DNA from: Plasmopara viticola
Lineage: Eukaryota > Oomycota > Peronosporomycetes > Peronosporales > Peronosporaceae
Assembly: GCA_001695595.3 (NCBI GenBank)
Contig: MBPM02000003.1
Location: 1,674,001 to 1,738,000 of the forward strand
Reading direction: 5' to 3'
Length of the DNA: 64,000 bases
In this document: positions 10,339-20,557 of the stretch, one piece after another
Layout: each line of letters opens with the position of its first letter
Position numbering within the stretch: position 1 is the stretch's first letter
Program-made: the position numbers and the translations under genes
Notes under the pieces: generated by a model
What the model saw: only the letters and a program-made list of their open reading frames with translations
Database searches by the model: none
Told to the model about the DNA's origin: nothing

Positions 10339-12311
10339 ATGCAGGTGACAGTGACATCGACCGACGGTGGACAAGTAACACAAATCACTGCCGAGGCCAC
10401 GCAGCAGCTTGTCTCCGTTTGTGAGCAGCTACAACAATATGTGAGGTTTGCGTTGCCTGCACTGCTGGATAATTTTAATTCTCTTATTGATTATGCCCGT
10501 GGTTAAAGTTTGGTATCCCCGCGGCATTGCAAATGCTCGTATTAAACGGCAATCCACTGCAACTTGACCAAACGGTAACTTTTGCGATACAAGTGCATAC
10601 AATCCACAGTTTCAATTGATAACCTGTCAATTGATTGTACCTAATAGTTCCAGCAGGCGGGCGTGAATGAAAACGACCTACTGGTGATAATGCGCAAACC
10701 CTCGGCCACGCCAGCTACTGCAAGGCCTGCTGTCTCATCTGCATCGGAATTTACTGCCCGTTCGGGCATGAAGCTGCACGAAATCCCAGTAAGTAACCGT
10801 TGCTAAACAGCTAATCAAAAGTTAGCTGATCGACAGCGACTATGCGTTTGGCATAGGCAAACCCTTCGCCGGAAGCGCTTCTTGACATTATGGAAAAGAA
10901 TCCTCAGCTTTTGCCCGAGGTGAGACGACACGGATGATGGACCGTATTGTAAAGGAATTGAAATCGGTGTGATCTATATTGTACCCTAGCTTCAACAAGT
11001 AAATCCGAATTTGGCGACAGCGCTTCAAACAAAAAATATTTCGGTGCGTGCTTTCTTTCGCAAAGTATTGCCAAAAGACTTCAAAGGCTAATTTTTGTTA
11101 TTATGTGATCGCACAGGACGTTCGTATGGCGCTTATGCAAATGTACATGAAGGCTGCGTCGCAAAAGTTTGAAGAACAGCAGGAAATTGAGGCCCTGGAA
11201 CGAAATCCTCTTGATGCCGACGCCCAGGGCAAAATTGCAGAGCGAATTCGTTTGTCAAATGTCCAAAAGAACATGGAGATTGCGATTGAGGAAATGCCAG
11301 AGGCATTTGGGCATGTTACAATGCTTTACATTCCTTGTGAAGTTAATGGGACGCAAGTAAAGGCATTTGTCGATTCCGGAGCCCAGTCGACCATCATGTC
11401 ATCGGTAAGACTACATCTGCTCATTTGTGATTCATTATCACAACAATTGAGATGTTAGCTGACATTGTCATTGGGCAACTGCTTAGAGCTGTGCAGAGCG
11501 TTGTGGCATCATGCGGCTCGTAGACAAGCGTTTTGCTGGAAGAGTATTGACGCCACTATGTCAACGTTGATCTTCATTTTCTAAATCTAATCTAATGTTT
11601 TTCAATTTGTACAGGCAGTTGGTGTAGGCACAGCTGCAATTATTGGAAAAGTGCACATGGCTCCTTTGAAAATTGGCGACGAATTTTACAATTGCAGCTT
11701 TACGATACTAGACCAGCAGGGTGTAGATTTCCTTTTTGGTCTAGACATGCTCAAGCGACATCAAGTGAGTTTGCTTTTCCTGCTGACCCAGTTGCGTCTT
11801 AGTCATTACTAACCAGAGCATGTATTTCACCCAGTGTTGCATTGATTTGAGCAAGAACGTTTTGCGTCTTCACGAAGGCGAGCGCTTTCACGAAGTTTCG
11901 TTCTTGCCGGAACATGTATGTCGTAGCGTTGATGCAAGTGACAAACTCGTGTTTACCTAACTTCTCTATTGCAGGAAATCCCTTCTTCAGAGAATCGAGC
12001 GGTTTCCGCACAACCTCCAGCTCTACTTGACGGTGTCCCCGTTCCGGCTTCAACTCCAGGCTCAACTCCGACGTCCGCTGCAGCCGTTCCGGCTCCTAAT
12101 TCAGTGGGAGAAAGCCAGATAACTCAAGAAAAGATCGCGCAACTTGTGGGATTAGGCTTTCCTGAGCAGCGAGTACGTGATACTTGCAGTCGGTCCTATG
12201 CTGGCTTTGCTGACGTGTATTGTATGGCTATGTCTTTAGGCGATTCAAGCGCTGCAGACTTGCAATGGTAATGTTGAAATGGCGGCTGGACTTTTATTCG
12301 AGAGCATGTAG
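10339..12311 (+). CDS. DDI1: DDI1/DDI2 homologue, ubiquitin shuttle with retroviral-type aspartyl protease
   Basis: DDI1 proteins shuttle or cleave ubiquitinated substrates at the proteasome. Exons: 10339-10440, 10509-10574, 10657-10788, 10857-10919, 10990-11043, 11117-11404, 11487-11543, 11615-11764, 11835-11915, 11975-12172 and 12240-12311. They join into 420 residues, close to human (about 396-399) and yeast (428) lengths. Domains in order: an N-terminal ubiquitin-like domain (about 1-75); a helical linker domain; the protease domain with the catalytic FVDSGAQ motif (Asp about 225), the [12 protein letters not shown] block and the [12 protein letters not shown] segment; a Pro/Ala linker; and a C-terminal UBA domain (about 380-418, [12 protein letters not shown] and [13 protein letters not shown]). 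All three domains and the active-site Asp are intact. Every exon is a multiple of three, so all ten introns are phase 0. It ends 93 bp before the DNAJC17-like gene on the same strand. Confidence 0.95.
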
Positions 12312-12404
12312 AGAGGCTTTTTTAACCAATCGAATTGCTACAAATAACACTTTTGCCGAATCACACATCGTTTTTCATATTTAAAACTGTTTCATCACGC
12401 GACT

Positions 12405-13442
12405 ATGGCAGCCGATGACGGCTTTCGGGAAGACTTGTACGAGATTTTAGGCCTCGAAGTTGCCGCAGATGAACGCCAGGTAGCCCGCGCGTACAAAAAG
12501 AAGTCGATATTGCACCACCCCGACCGTGGTGGGAATGGTAAAAGCTAAGAGTCACTTTTAATGAGTCGTGCTGTGGCTAATTTGTAGTCTTGTAGTGCAA
12601 AAGTTCTTGGAATTGACCTATGCGCGTGACATCTTGTTGGATCCTAAGAAAAAGGAGACGTATGACAAGAAGCTGTCGCGTGAAGCGCTGGCCAAGAAGA
12701 AGCAGCGCGAGCGTGATGCAGAGCTCAATGGCAAGCGAAGACAAATGCGAGATGGTGCATACACAGTCCTGGCTGACGATAAATTTGTTGCACTTTACTT
12801 GACTAACTTTGATCCTGCTTGGTGGCTTTCTTAGAGCTGTTGCGAAAAGAGCAGCTTTTCGAACGCAATAGAAAAAGTAGCGTGCAACAGCAGAAAACAG
12901 AGTTGTTTCAATATCGGGAGAAAGCGCTGGCTCGTCAGCAAGAGCTGCAAGCTCGTGTTGCGCGGGAAGCGAGACGACGAGATGAGTTGAACAAGTCCCA
13001 GGAAGCCAATATCGCTCCAAAATCACAGCGCACAGTTACTTTTAAATGGGATAAGAGGCAGGTTTCACATTCGGATGACACGCTTAACCGAGAGCTGCGG
13101 TGCTATGGTGCCATCGAGACAATTAAGCTCAAGACGTCGTCTGCAAAAGTAATCTTCGCTGGAGCTTCAGCAGCCGCACATGCTGTCCGCGTTGAGGGAC
13201 ACAAGTCATGCTGGCGAGAAGTGTCAATCCAAGGTCACATAGTTGAGACAGATGGGTTTACGTCTGCGGAAGACAAGACGACGACCAAGACGACACTAAA
13301 GCATCACGTATCGACTCTCCCCGGGGGTCCCATTTCACTGAAAGAACACTTGGCATTTGAAAAAACGGTTCTTGCTGCACTACGAGAAAAAGCAAAGTTG
13401 CAACAAGAGCAACAGCAGCAGACTCAAGTGCAATCGCGCTGA
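12405..13442 (+). CDS. DNAJC17: DNAJC17-like J-domain plus RRM protein
   Basis: Three exons, 12405-12537, 12596-12754 and 12835-13442, give 299 residues; human DNAJC17 is about 304. The N-terminus is a J domain (residues about 9-75) with the HPD tripeptide at 38-40, which stimulates Hsp70 ATPase, and a closing helix LTYARDILLDPKKKETYD. A long charged helix follows (about 78-150, many K/R/E), then an RRM-like domain starting near TVTFKWDKRQ and spanning AIETIKLKTSSAKVIFAG. J domain, charged helix and RRM in this order are diagnostic for DNAJC17/Cwf23-type proteins, which in other eukaryotes act with the spliceosome. Both inner exon borders are canonical GT-AG and leave a single G phase on both sides. 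The tail is Gln-rich. Confidence 0.87.
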
Positions 13443-13509
13443 CAACGAACACGTGTAAATGGCACAGACATTCCGACTTGTTTTAAACACGTCAGTTTTG
13501 CTTTATGAC

Positions 13510-13956
13510 TCAATCCGTTTTCTCGCTGGACGTTGTTAACTGACGCAAGAACTTTACCCACACGGACGAAATGGTGACCACTTCTTGACCCTGTCATAGT
13601 CATCGATACGAATTAAATTTAATCTATGGCGACACATTCAACTGAAAAGAAAAGCCGCGTGACGGACCACGTCGTTCAAGTGCTCTAGATTCTGGTTTAA
13701 AATGTGCACATTGGACACTGCTTCTTGCATTCCCTATTAGCAATGGCAATTCTTGAGCTAAGTCCTTATCTTTTTTTCATGTGCCACTCACCTCTCGTAT
13801 TTCGTCCTCAATTCGCTGCTTCTCGTTCTGGAACCACTCCTTCGAAACCGTACAGCACACGAAAAAGGATTAGCAAAGACTGTACTAGTCCCAGGATCAA
13901 TCGTTCACACATACTCTGTCAGGACCTTCGCGCGAGTCTCGTCTTGGTACTTCCAT
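13510..13956 (-). CDS. Tiny four-exon gene, possible DASH subunit (DAD4-like)
   Basis: Exons on minus: 13956-13915, 13839-13792, 13733-13668 and 13590-13510. Each is a multiple of three (14, 16, 22 and 27 codons), each border is GT-AG, and the join gives 78 residues with a clean stop. Introns are 75, 58 and 77 bp and the first two hold a CTAAT-type branch site. The product is a basic start, then one long amphipathic helix (EKQRIEDEIREG, then VHILNQNLEHLN) and a block VVTISSVWVKFLRQL. Size and pattern (LN..LE.LN followed by a hydrophobic W..F block) resemble DAD4, a small subunit of the DASH ring that couples kinetochores to microtubules. The gene model is well supported by the frame-perfect splicing; the family call is tentative, and another small coiled-coil subunit is possible. 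It lies between DNAJC17-like (convergent) and p24 (divergent). Confidence 0.5.
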
Positions 13957-14063
13957 GGTGCGGGATAAAGTACACCACACGAAAAAACTAGCACTTTTCA
14001 TCCACGTCATTGACGTCGTCCTAGGGTACAAATCCTATTTTGTACCAGGGGGCCACTATAATC
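13957..14063. promoter_or_regulatory. Short divergent promoter between DAD4-like and p24 genes
   Basis: Only 107 bp separate the two predicted start codons, which point away from each other, so the elements driving both must overlap or lie within the genes. The stretch contains CACGTCATTGACGTCGTCC, with a CRE-like TGACGTC core. That it is regulatory is inferred from position alone. Confidence 0.35.
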
Positions 14064-14652
14064 ATGTCGTCGGGGCTTACATTGCTACTGCTGGCCCTAA
14101 GCGCCTTCTCTTCCACCGCGGTACAATTTGACATCCGACGTCGATCTGAGAAATGTCTTAGCGACGAGGTGGCCCAGGGAAGTCTCGTGGTGGTGCACTA
14201 CAATGTAATTGGCGGTGTGCGCGGCCAGTCTGGCGTCACGCTGGCTATCACTGACCCACTGCGCAAGTTTCTAAAGCAAGACTCCAATATTGACACAGCC
14301 TCTGACGACATTCACAAGTTCTCGTTTACTGCGGATGCCGGTGGCAATTATGCTGTATGCTTTGTAAACACCAACGACAAGCCCGTGCGGGTCATGCTCG
14401 ACTTTAAGCATGGTGTGGAGGCATCTCATGCCGGTGGAGAAAGAGCTACGCAAGATGGAGGACACGGTCGATGAGATACATCGCGAAATGCTCTATATGC
14501 GCGAGCGGGAGGCCATGATGCGCAACACGAACGAGTCGACGAACTCCCGAGTGCTCTGGTTTAGCTTTTTCTCAATCATTGTGTTGCTTGGAATGGGCGT
14601 ATGGCAAGTTACGTACCTCAAAAAGTTTTTCAAGAGTAAAAAACTCATTTAG
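14064..14652 (+). CDS. p24/emp24 family cargo receptor, reading frame interrupted
   Basis: p24 proteins are single-pass cargo receptors in COPI/COPII vesicles. The first frame (14064 to about 14420) encodes a signal peptide (MSSGLTLLLLALSAF), then a GOLD domain with the two family cysteines (EKCLSDE and YAVCFVN) and ends near DFKHGVEA. The second frame (about 14421-14652) continues with MPVEKELRKMED, the membrane-proximal coiled coil, one membrane segment (LWFSFFSIIVLLGMGVW) and a tail with FF and a terminal KKLI. The FF and the lysines at -3/-4 are the usual COPII and COPI sorting signals. The frames meet at about 14418-14424 with no room for an intron. About ten residues normally found between the GOLD domain and the coiled coil are missing, so a short deletion (3n+2 bases) or an assembly fault is likely. 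An ATG at 14040 is an alternative start. Confidence 0.82.
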
Positions 14653-14825
14653 GCAGCCAGGCGAAGTGGATTTATGAATACAGGATCCAAATAAAGCCAA
14701 AGTGTGGTTAAAATTCGCAGAGCTTGTCAGTATAAAGTAGAAATTTGTATTTATAGGTGAGATGCAACGTTCGCGTCCGTTAATTTGCTGTTTACAACCA
14801 AGTAAGGAGGAGTTGGTAGAAGTTC

Positions 14826-17800
14826 ATGGATTTTGGTGAAAGCGACGACGACAAGCAGCCATTAACTGATGACGGCGGTGCAGATTGGGAGACGGCATCC
14901 GAAGAAAACGATTCATGTAGCGATGACGGCTTGTCGAGAGATTCCGACCACAATGAAGCTAGTGACGGTGACTTTGAGGATGCGTGGCTGGACGACTATT
15001 TGCCAGACGCAGTGCCTGACGCAAAGAGTGGTGGATCCGAGGAGGAGACTTTGTTGCTGCAGTCTTTTTGTAATCCAAAAGATAGCCATGAACAAAGATC
15101 GAGTCAAGAAGAAGAATTAAATACAACGCCATCGTTAACGGTGATTGATGGTACTGGTAAATCAGTCACGAGTCTGCTGTCTCCAAAACTTGCAGGCTTC
15201 AAATCTGTTGAAGGCACCGATTTTGTGCCGGATCGGATTAGTGCACCACAATTTATTGAGCCTAGTTCATCAGCTATCGTTCATCCTGTTTCGAACTCTA
15301 TATCACTCGATCAGAGTGGCGAAAATGGGTTATTTTTAAGCTCTCCACTCACACCGTTGTCTCCAACCACTTCACCTTACAAACGAGCCAACAACCTTTG
15401 CTTTAGTCCTTCGCAAATCACAGTAAACAAGATACTGATTGCCCAACAATGTAAGAGTAATGAAGAAGTCTCTACAGGTTTAACTCGATCTCGATCCTAT
15501 TCGCATGTCTCGGACTTGGAAACCATCAAAAAAAAATTCTCGTCGCGCCTACTCGATGAAACAAAGCGCAAGAAAATGTGGCAAGACTTGAAACGCGTCG
15601 AAGAAAGCTTCGTCGCTCCGAGTTGTGGCATCAAAAGTGAAAAGCTTGCATTAACAAATGAGTCCGCATCCCAGTCTACAGCCACAGAGGCTAATCTTGA
15701 CACAGTCCTGCACACGTTTCAAGCAGAAGTTGCTGCACCATCACAAGGTGATAGTTTGTTGGGAAAGCAGCAAAATGAGGCTCACGACGAATCGAACGTT
15801 AAATGTGAAGATGTGCTAAATATGAATGCTTCTTGTGAAAGCGCTGGCAAATTTGAAACCTCGGCTACATCTCAACCATCAGAAGCATCCTTCGTTTCTG
15901 ACACTATCGCGTCTTCGCTACCGATATCGCCTTTCACTGCCTCTGTCTCCTTTTCAAACTCGTCTACACCAAACAAAACTCCTATTTCGGGTTCGCAAGT
16001 TGAGCAATTGCGACACGAAGATCAAAGTTTACACCAAGAGAAACGCAATTTGCAGCCAGAGAAGCAACATTTGCAACACGAATCGAGTCTGCTACAAATT
16101 GAAAAGGCTCGAGATGATTCTGGATTTGACTACGAAAAGCTTCAGCATTTTAATGTAAACTTACAGCAGCTGAATGAAAAGATGACGCAGTTTAGCGAGA
16201 AACAGCTTTACGTACATGTCCTGGAGCGAGAGAACCGCGATCTGAAGGAAAAGACGCAGAAACTTGCCATGGAAGCTCTTAGCGCCAATGAGTTAGTCAA
16301 GACGCTTCACAATCAGCTTGCACTCACTATCAAAAGTGAAGAACAACTGAAACTGCAGATAAAGCAGCTCATGGAGCATAATCACTCTTTACAGACAGAT
16401 CTCTTGGAAAAGATTGCATCCGAGACGACTAAATTTCAAAATCTGACCAAATTATCGGCTGAAAACGATTCGCTTGTCATGAAATTGGAACAGAAAGATA
16501 ACGCTGCGAGCGAGCGCAAGCGCGATAGAGAGCAACGGATGCATGGGTTGGTGATTTTCAGACTCTTGCGCTTAAAGAGACGAGATGCGCTTTATTCTGC
16601 GCTCTTCCAGTGGGCAAAGTCTGCTCGAAGTGCGACTTTGACTTGTCTTCGAGCAGTATCTCTGTTGCGTGCTGCACTTTCCAATCGATCCGTGAAGCTG
16701 AAGGCTGCAGCTTTTAGTAAGCTCAAATTCGCTGCAAGAGACTCTTATCATACGGCATCAGTGGTGAAGCTGCAAGGATGTCTTGATACTGCAAAGAGAG
16801 AAGCAAAGGCGCATTGCATCATGCTTGGCGTGATGCACTTGAATCGACTTGTGGATAACTATAAACACAGGCAGGCAACAAGAACGATCTCGACGTGGAA
16901 AACCGTTCAGCATAAGCGTCGAATTGTGTCCCATTCGCTAGAGCTGGGCTTTACGAAGCTCAAGGTGCTTTTAGTTGGCCAAAACAAAATCGCACTCCGT
17001 CGAGCACTGTCAATGTGGCATTTCGCAACAGCTCACGAACAACATCGTAGCAATCTTGAGCATCTGCATCAGCTAGAGAGTAGTATGGCTGAGGCAAAAG
17101 AGTGCATTTTCTCGCTATCACGTGCCAAGGCAAAGCTGGCAAATAAATTGCAAACTTCGAACACTCATGTTCAATGCCTCGGTGAAAAAGTGACGGAAAG
17201 CGAATCGAAGCTGCAACATGTCAAACACGCGTTTGGCACACTTGTCATCCGCGATATCGAGCGCGCATGGTATCGTACACTGTTGTCGCAGTGGCGAATG
17301 CAAACACTTGTGTCTGTTGCTACGAAAGAGCTTCAGCTGAAAGTTGAAATGGCTGAGCTAAAAGTGGCAGAGCGTGACAGATATTCCAAAGCGTTGGATG
17401 ATTATAGTCGTGTGCTACGCGACGACCTTGAGCGTTTTCAGTTCTTTTCGCTTGATAATAAGATCACTGTCGATGCACTTTCGAAAAAGCTGTTGCGTGA
17501 AGAAGAGCGCTATCGCTTGATGGAAGAGCGGAATGTGATGCTTGAAGACAAGAGTCACGCGTTACAGACTCAATTGACTTCGATCGTCGAGTGGGACGGC
17601 CTCGTATTGCCCTTGTCCGTGCTCAGTTTGTGCAAGGATGTCGCAGTAAGTAATCTTCAAGACCTTTTCCAGCTATACACAGCTGCCGACAAAGGCATGG
17701 CCGTCCAGGCCGGTCGCGTTGGTAGCGAAAGAGAGGGCGAATGTTTATCGCCGCGATTAGCCCTGGCCTCACTTGTTCGTATACTTGAGTGTTCGTTACT

Positions 17801-19196
17801 GCTTCAAGAAAAAGTCGTGCAACAGGAAACGATTGCGGAACGCTTGGCTTCTCATCTGCCTTCATACGCTGTGGACCATGGCCTTGTTTTTGCAGAGTTT
17901 ATCACGTGTTTGAATCAGTTCCTTGATGAGACTTTTGCGGATAGCAACACAAAGCACGAACAGCTCAAACGCTTTTGGGCCAATTTGCTTTCTCTTTCAA
18001 CGGTATACCATGGTCGCAAAGGTGTGGGTTTTGGTGGAGGAGACACTGGAAACAACGGTTGTGTCCATGGTGCTGCCGAGAATGGCACAACTTTGTTAGT
18101 GTGTCCGTCGAGCACTTCGTGGGTAGGTCGTCTCAGCGACGATATTCTCCAGAATCAGGATAAGCTGCTCGCGATGCTTGAACATGAGACTGCTGTGGTC
18201 GAACGCGCTGTCAAAGAGAAAGCTTCTTTCAAGCACACGTATCAATCAAATGAATCTACCTCGACAGGAAGCAATAGTAGCGCGTTTTTCTTTGAGTACC
18301 AATGCGATTCGCTGCTTCCTACCAAAGCACCTTTGCGCGTCAACTCAGCTGCGCCTGATCCTGACTCGGCTGTAGCACCCAATGAAACCACACATGCAGT
18401 TTCAATGGAAGTGTATACAAATTGGCACTTCCTTCCGCAAGTACACGACCTTTGCCTCGCTCTTCGTACCCCGTTGCTGCATCTTTTTGCGCAATATGCG
18501 AGCGGACAAAGCATCGAAAACCATCATTCTCTTCCCTTCGCCGCAATCATTCGCATGCTTAGTGACCTTAAATTGCATCCGGCGTATCTAAGCAGAGAAT
18601 TCGTGCAGTCCTTGTTTAATCGGTTGGGCGAGTCAAGTGACACTAATGGTGGCTTTCTTACACCGCAAGGCTTCACTCTCTTGCTTGGTTCGTGTGCGCT
18701 TGAGCTATACGCACGATCGCTAGCACGGAGTCAACCCAACCCTCTGTTTCTTCTTTCAGCCCGCGAAGTTCTGTTGACTTTTTTCGATGACTTGGGCTTA
18801 CTTGCTAAGAGCACCATTCTTTCGAATGCAAGATTGTGCATGGTTGGCATGGACGCTGAGACGATGCTCTGGCCACTGTTTGAGTACTATGCAAAAGCCG
18901 CCGATTCGATACCGAATCTCCAAGAAAGCAACGCTCGGATTGGAATGACTAGGGTCACCTTTGAGCGGTTCATGAGAGACATTGCTGGCAAAGCTGCAGA
19001 TGACTCGCACGCGCTTTTTCGTCAAGTGATGCAGGCATCAAGCAAGAGTGGCGCAAAAGGAGACGAGCAGCACTGGAGAATGCATTTAGATGAATTCTAC
19101 ATTGCCATATCGTACATGGAAAGTGAAGAAAAGCCAGGGACAGCGTACGCGACGCCAGGTGAAGCTGTGCGACAGTGGCTCCAGCATTCGCAGTAG
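14826..19196 (+). CDS. 1456-residue coiled-coil protein with Trp-centred helical repeats
   Basis: One uninterrupted ORF. Residues 1-70 are very acidic (MDFGESDDDKQP...). Residues about 70-390 are Ser/Thr-rich and probably disordered. A coiled coil runs from about 393 to 560, starting with a Leu/Gln/Glu-rich stretch (LHQEKRNLQPEK). Residues about 570-825 hold at least four helical units built around a Trp (LFQWAKSARSA, TISTWKTVQHKRR, LSMWHFATAHEQ, LLSQWRMQTL). Such basic, Trp-centred repeats recall Sfi1-type centrin-binding repeats in centrosome and basal-body proteins, but I cannot establish that relation by eye. A second coiled coil (about 845-920) and a globular C-terminus follow; the latter has no family I know. 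It is convergent with the MSS51-like gene, 66 bp apart. A cytoskeletal or basal-body role is inference. Confidence 0.75.
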   Translation: MDFGESDDDKQPLTDDGGADWETASEENDSCSDDGLSRDSDHNEASDGDFEDAWLDDYLPDAVPDAKSGGSEEETLLLQSFCNPKDSHEQRSSQEEELNTTPSLTVIDGTGKSVTSLLSPKLAGFKSVEGTDFVPDRISAPQFIEPSSSAIVHPVSNSISLDQSGENGLFLSSPLTPLSPTTSPYKRANNLCFSPSQITVNKILIAQQCKSNEEVSTGLTRSRSYSHVSDLETIKKKFSSRLLDETKRKKMWQDLKRVEESFVAPSCGIKSEKLALTNESASQSTATEANLDTVLHTFQAEVAAPSQGDSLLGKQQNEAHDESNVKCEDVLNMNASCESAGKFETSATSQPSEASFVSDTIASSLPISPFTASVSFSNSSTPNKTPISGSQVEQLRHEDQSLHQEKRNLQPEKQHLQHESSLLQIEKARDDSGFDYEKLQHFNVNLQQLNEKMTQFSEKQLYVHVLERENRDLKEKTQKLAMEALSANELVKTLHNQLALTIKSEEQLKLQIKQLMEHNHSLQTDLLEKIASETTKFQNLTKLSAENDSLVMKLEQKDNAASERKRDREQRMHGLVIFRLLRLKRRDALYSALFQWAKSARSATLTCLRAVSLLRAALSNRSVKLKAAAFSKLKFAARDSYHTASVVKLQGCLDTAKREAKAHCIMLGVMHLNRLVDNYKHRQATRTISTWKTVQHKRRIVSHSLELGFTKLKVLLVGQNKIALRRALSMWHFATAHEQHRSNLEHLHQLESSMAEAKECIFSLSRAKAKLANKLQTSNTHVQCLGEKVTESESKLQHVKHAFGTLVIRDIERAWYRTLLSQWRMQTLVSVATKELQLKVEMAELKVAERDRYSKALDDYSRVLRDDLERFQFFSLDNKITVDALSKKLLREEERYRLMEERNVMLEDKSHALQTQLTSIVEWDGLVLPLSVLSLCKDVAVSNLQDLFQLYTAADKGMAVQAGRVGSEREGECLSPRLALASLVRILECSLLLQEKVVQQETIAERLASHLPSYAVDHGLVFAEFITCLNQFLDETFADSNTKHEQLKRFWANLLSLSTVYHGRKGVGFGGGDTGNNGCVHGAAENGTTLLVCPSSTSWVGRLSDDILQNQDKLLAMLEHETAVVERAVKEKASFKHTYQSNESTSTGSNSSAFFFEYQCDSLLPTKAPLRVNSAAPDPDSAVAPNETTHAVSMEVYTNWHFLPQVHDLCLALRTPLLHLFAQYASGQSIENHHSLPFAAIIRMLSDLKLHPAYLSREFVQSLFNRLGESSDTNGGFLTPQGFTLLLGSCALELYARSLARSQPNPLFLLSAREVLLTFFDDLGLLAKSTILSNARLCMVGMDAETMLWPLFEYYAKAADSIPNLQESNARIGMTRVTFERFMRDIAGKAADDSHALFRQVMQASSKSGAKGDEQHWRMHLDEFYIAISYMESEEKPGTAYATPGEAVRQWLQHSQ

Positions 19197-19262
19197 CATG
19201 CGTACATGTATAAGAATGATTAGAGTGGTTTATAAGCGATTGGTAATATATTATAAATCTCG

Positions 19263-20557
19263 TCACCAAGTCACATTTACATCGTTCGTCACAAGATCGA
19301 CATTTCTTTCTTCGTGGGGTGAGACCAACTGTACCACCATTACGCGACTATTGGTTTGGATGGGCGTGCCGACTTTGAGAGGATCGATCTGAAATTTTAA
19401 GCTACGAAATGGGTTTTCTATCGCTTCCAGTCGGAATTTGAGCTCACACCCGTGCCTCTTTGCCACCAGATCTTGCAGTGCAGCAATGTCTCGCTCTTGG
19501 TCTATTAAATTATATGACGTAATAAGCACAGGCTTGCGTGATGCCAGCACAGTCAGCACAGTAGGTTCCCAGCTTTCACGAAGATTTGGGTGACCGATCC
19601 CTGGGTTATACAACACGAATGCATCAGGTGTTGACAATTTTCCTGCCTGTATTTCGTGATATAGTCCATTGATCATATCAAGCTGAATAAACGTATTTTC
19701 AGTCTCTCTCGTTGTTGGTGCAATCTTACGTGCCGACATTACCGGGACGTGATCTCCAACAAGTTTAATACTAAAAAGCCGTCCGGGATGAAAGAATAAG
19801 AGCTCGTCCCATAAATAACGAGGCATCATTGCTTCTGCACGAGCTCCGACCACATGGAGCTTTATCTCTCCTTCGTGGTGTGGAGCTATTAACTGTTGCA
19901 GGAACCTGCTGAGCGTCATGACATATGAATAAGCCGACGACAGCAGCCTAAGAGCTGTTGTATCGCTGAGCCAACATTTGTCAGGATGATAATGGTTCAG
20001 GTAGTCCGTCCACGATCCTAGGTGCTGATTGTTCACCCATGTAGTGCTCTTTCGTCGACTTGGCTGCAATACTTTATGAATAGTGACTTAGCATAATATC
20101 CACATCAAATGCACTCCACTCCAGACCTTCAGTAAACAATTGAATGGCTTTATGTGTTGCTGAGTACTCGACATCCTCCATCATACTGTCGTATTGTTTC
20201 AATAACTCGGATTTGGTCGTCTGCACTGTGTCTGCGCATTCCTAATCCGCATACAAATATTGTCATCTGTTATCGAGTGATTTCGCAACATCCACTGACC
20301 CTGGAGCAGGCAAGTGGAAGCTGTTTATGGCCACATTTCACCCGCTTAGCTAACACGTCATTTATGACAACGGATTGCGAATGCGACTGTTCTGTCGGAT
20401 GGCCGCACTGCAGACACGGAAGACGTGCCATAGCACTCAAAAGCGAGTGTGTATCTGGAACACGCAAATGACGCGAAGAGAAGCTGCGTACAGTGCTAAG
20501 CATTGGTAGCGGCTGTCCTAGCATGAGCTTTTGATATCGCACAGCGTTGACAACCAT
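19263..20557 (-). CDS. MSS51-like mitochondrial zinc-finger protein
   Basis: Three exons on minus, 20557-20300, 20241-20104 and 20063-19263, all phase 0, give 398 residues. The second intron is only 40 bp (GTGGAT...TTGCAG) and is the least certain join. The N-terminus has a possible mitochondrial presequence (STVRSFSSRHLR). A Cys/His cluster follows (CLQCGHP, then VKCGH, then ACSRECAD), consistent with a zinc finger as in MSS51/ZMYND17. The long C-terminal domain (about 130-390) has the layout of the MSS51 C-terminal domain: LHVVGARAEA, then LYNPGIGHPNLRESW, then PVLITSYN. Yeast Mss51 activates COX1 translation and assembly; the vertebrate protein acts in mitochondrial metabolism. Which role applies here is not known. 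A downstream ATG (MLGQPLP or MLSTVRS) may be the true start. Confidence 0.7.

Noticed and set aside
14913..15120. Alternative-frame ORFs inside the coiled-coil gene
   Set aside because: They lie fully within the 1456-codon frame and are composition shadows of its acidic N-terminus.
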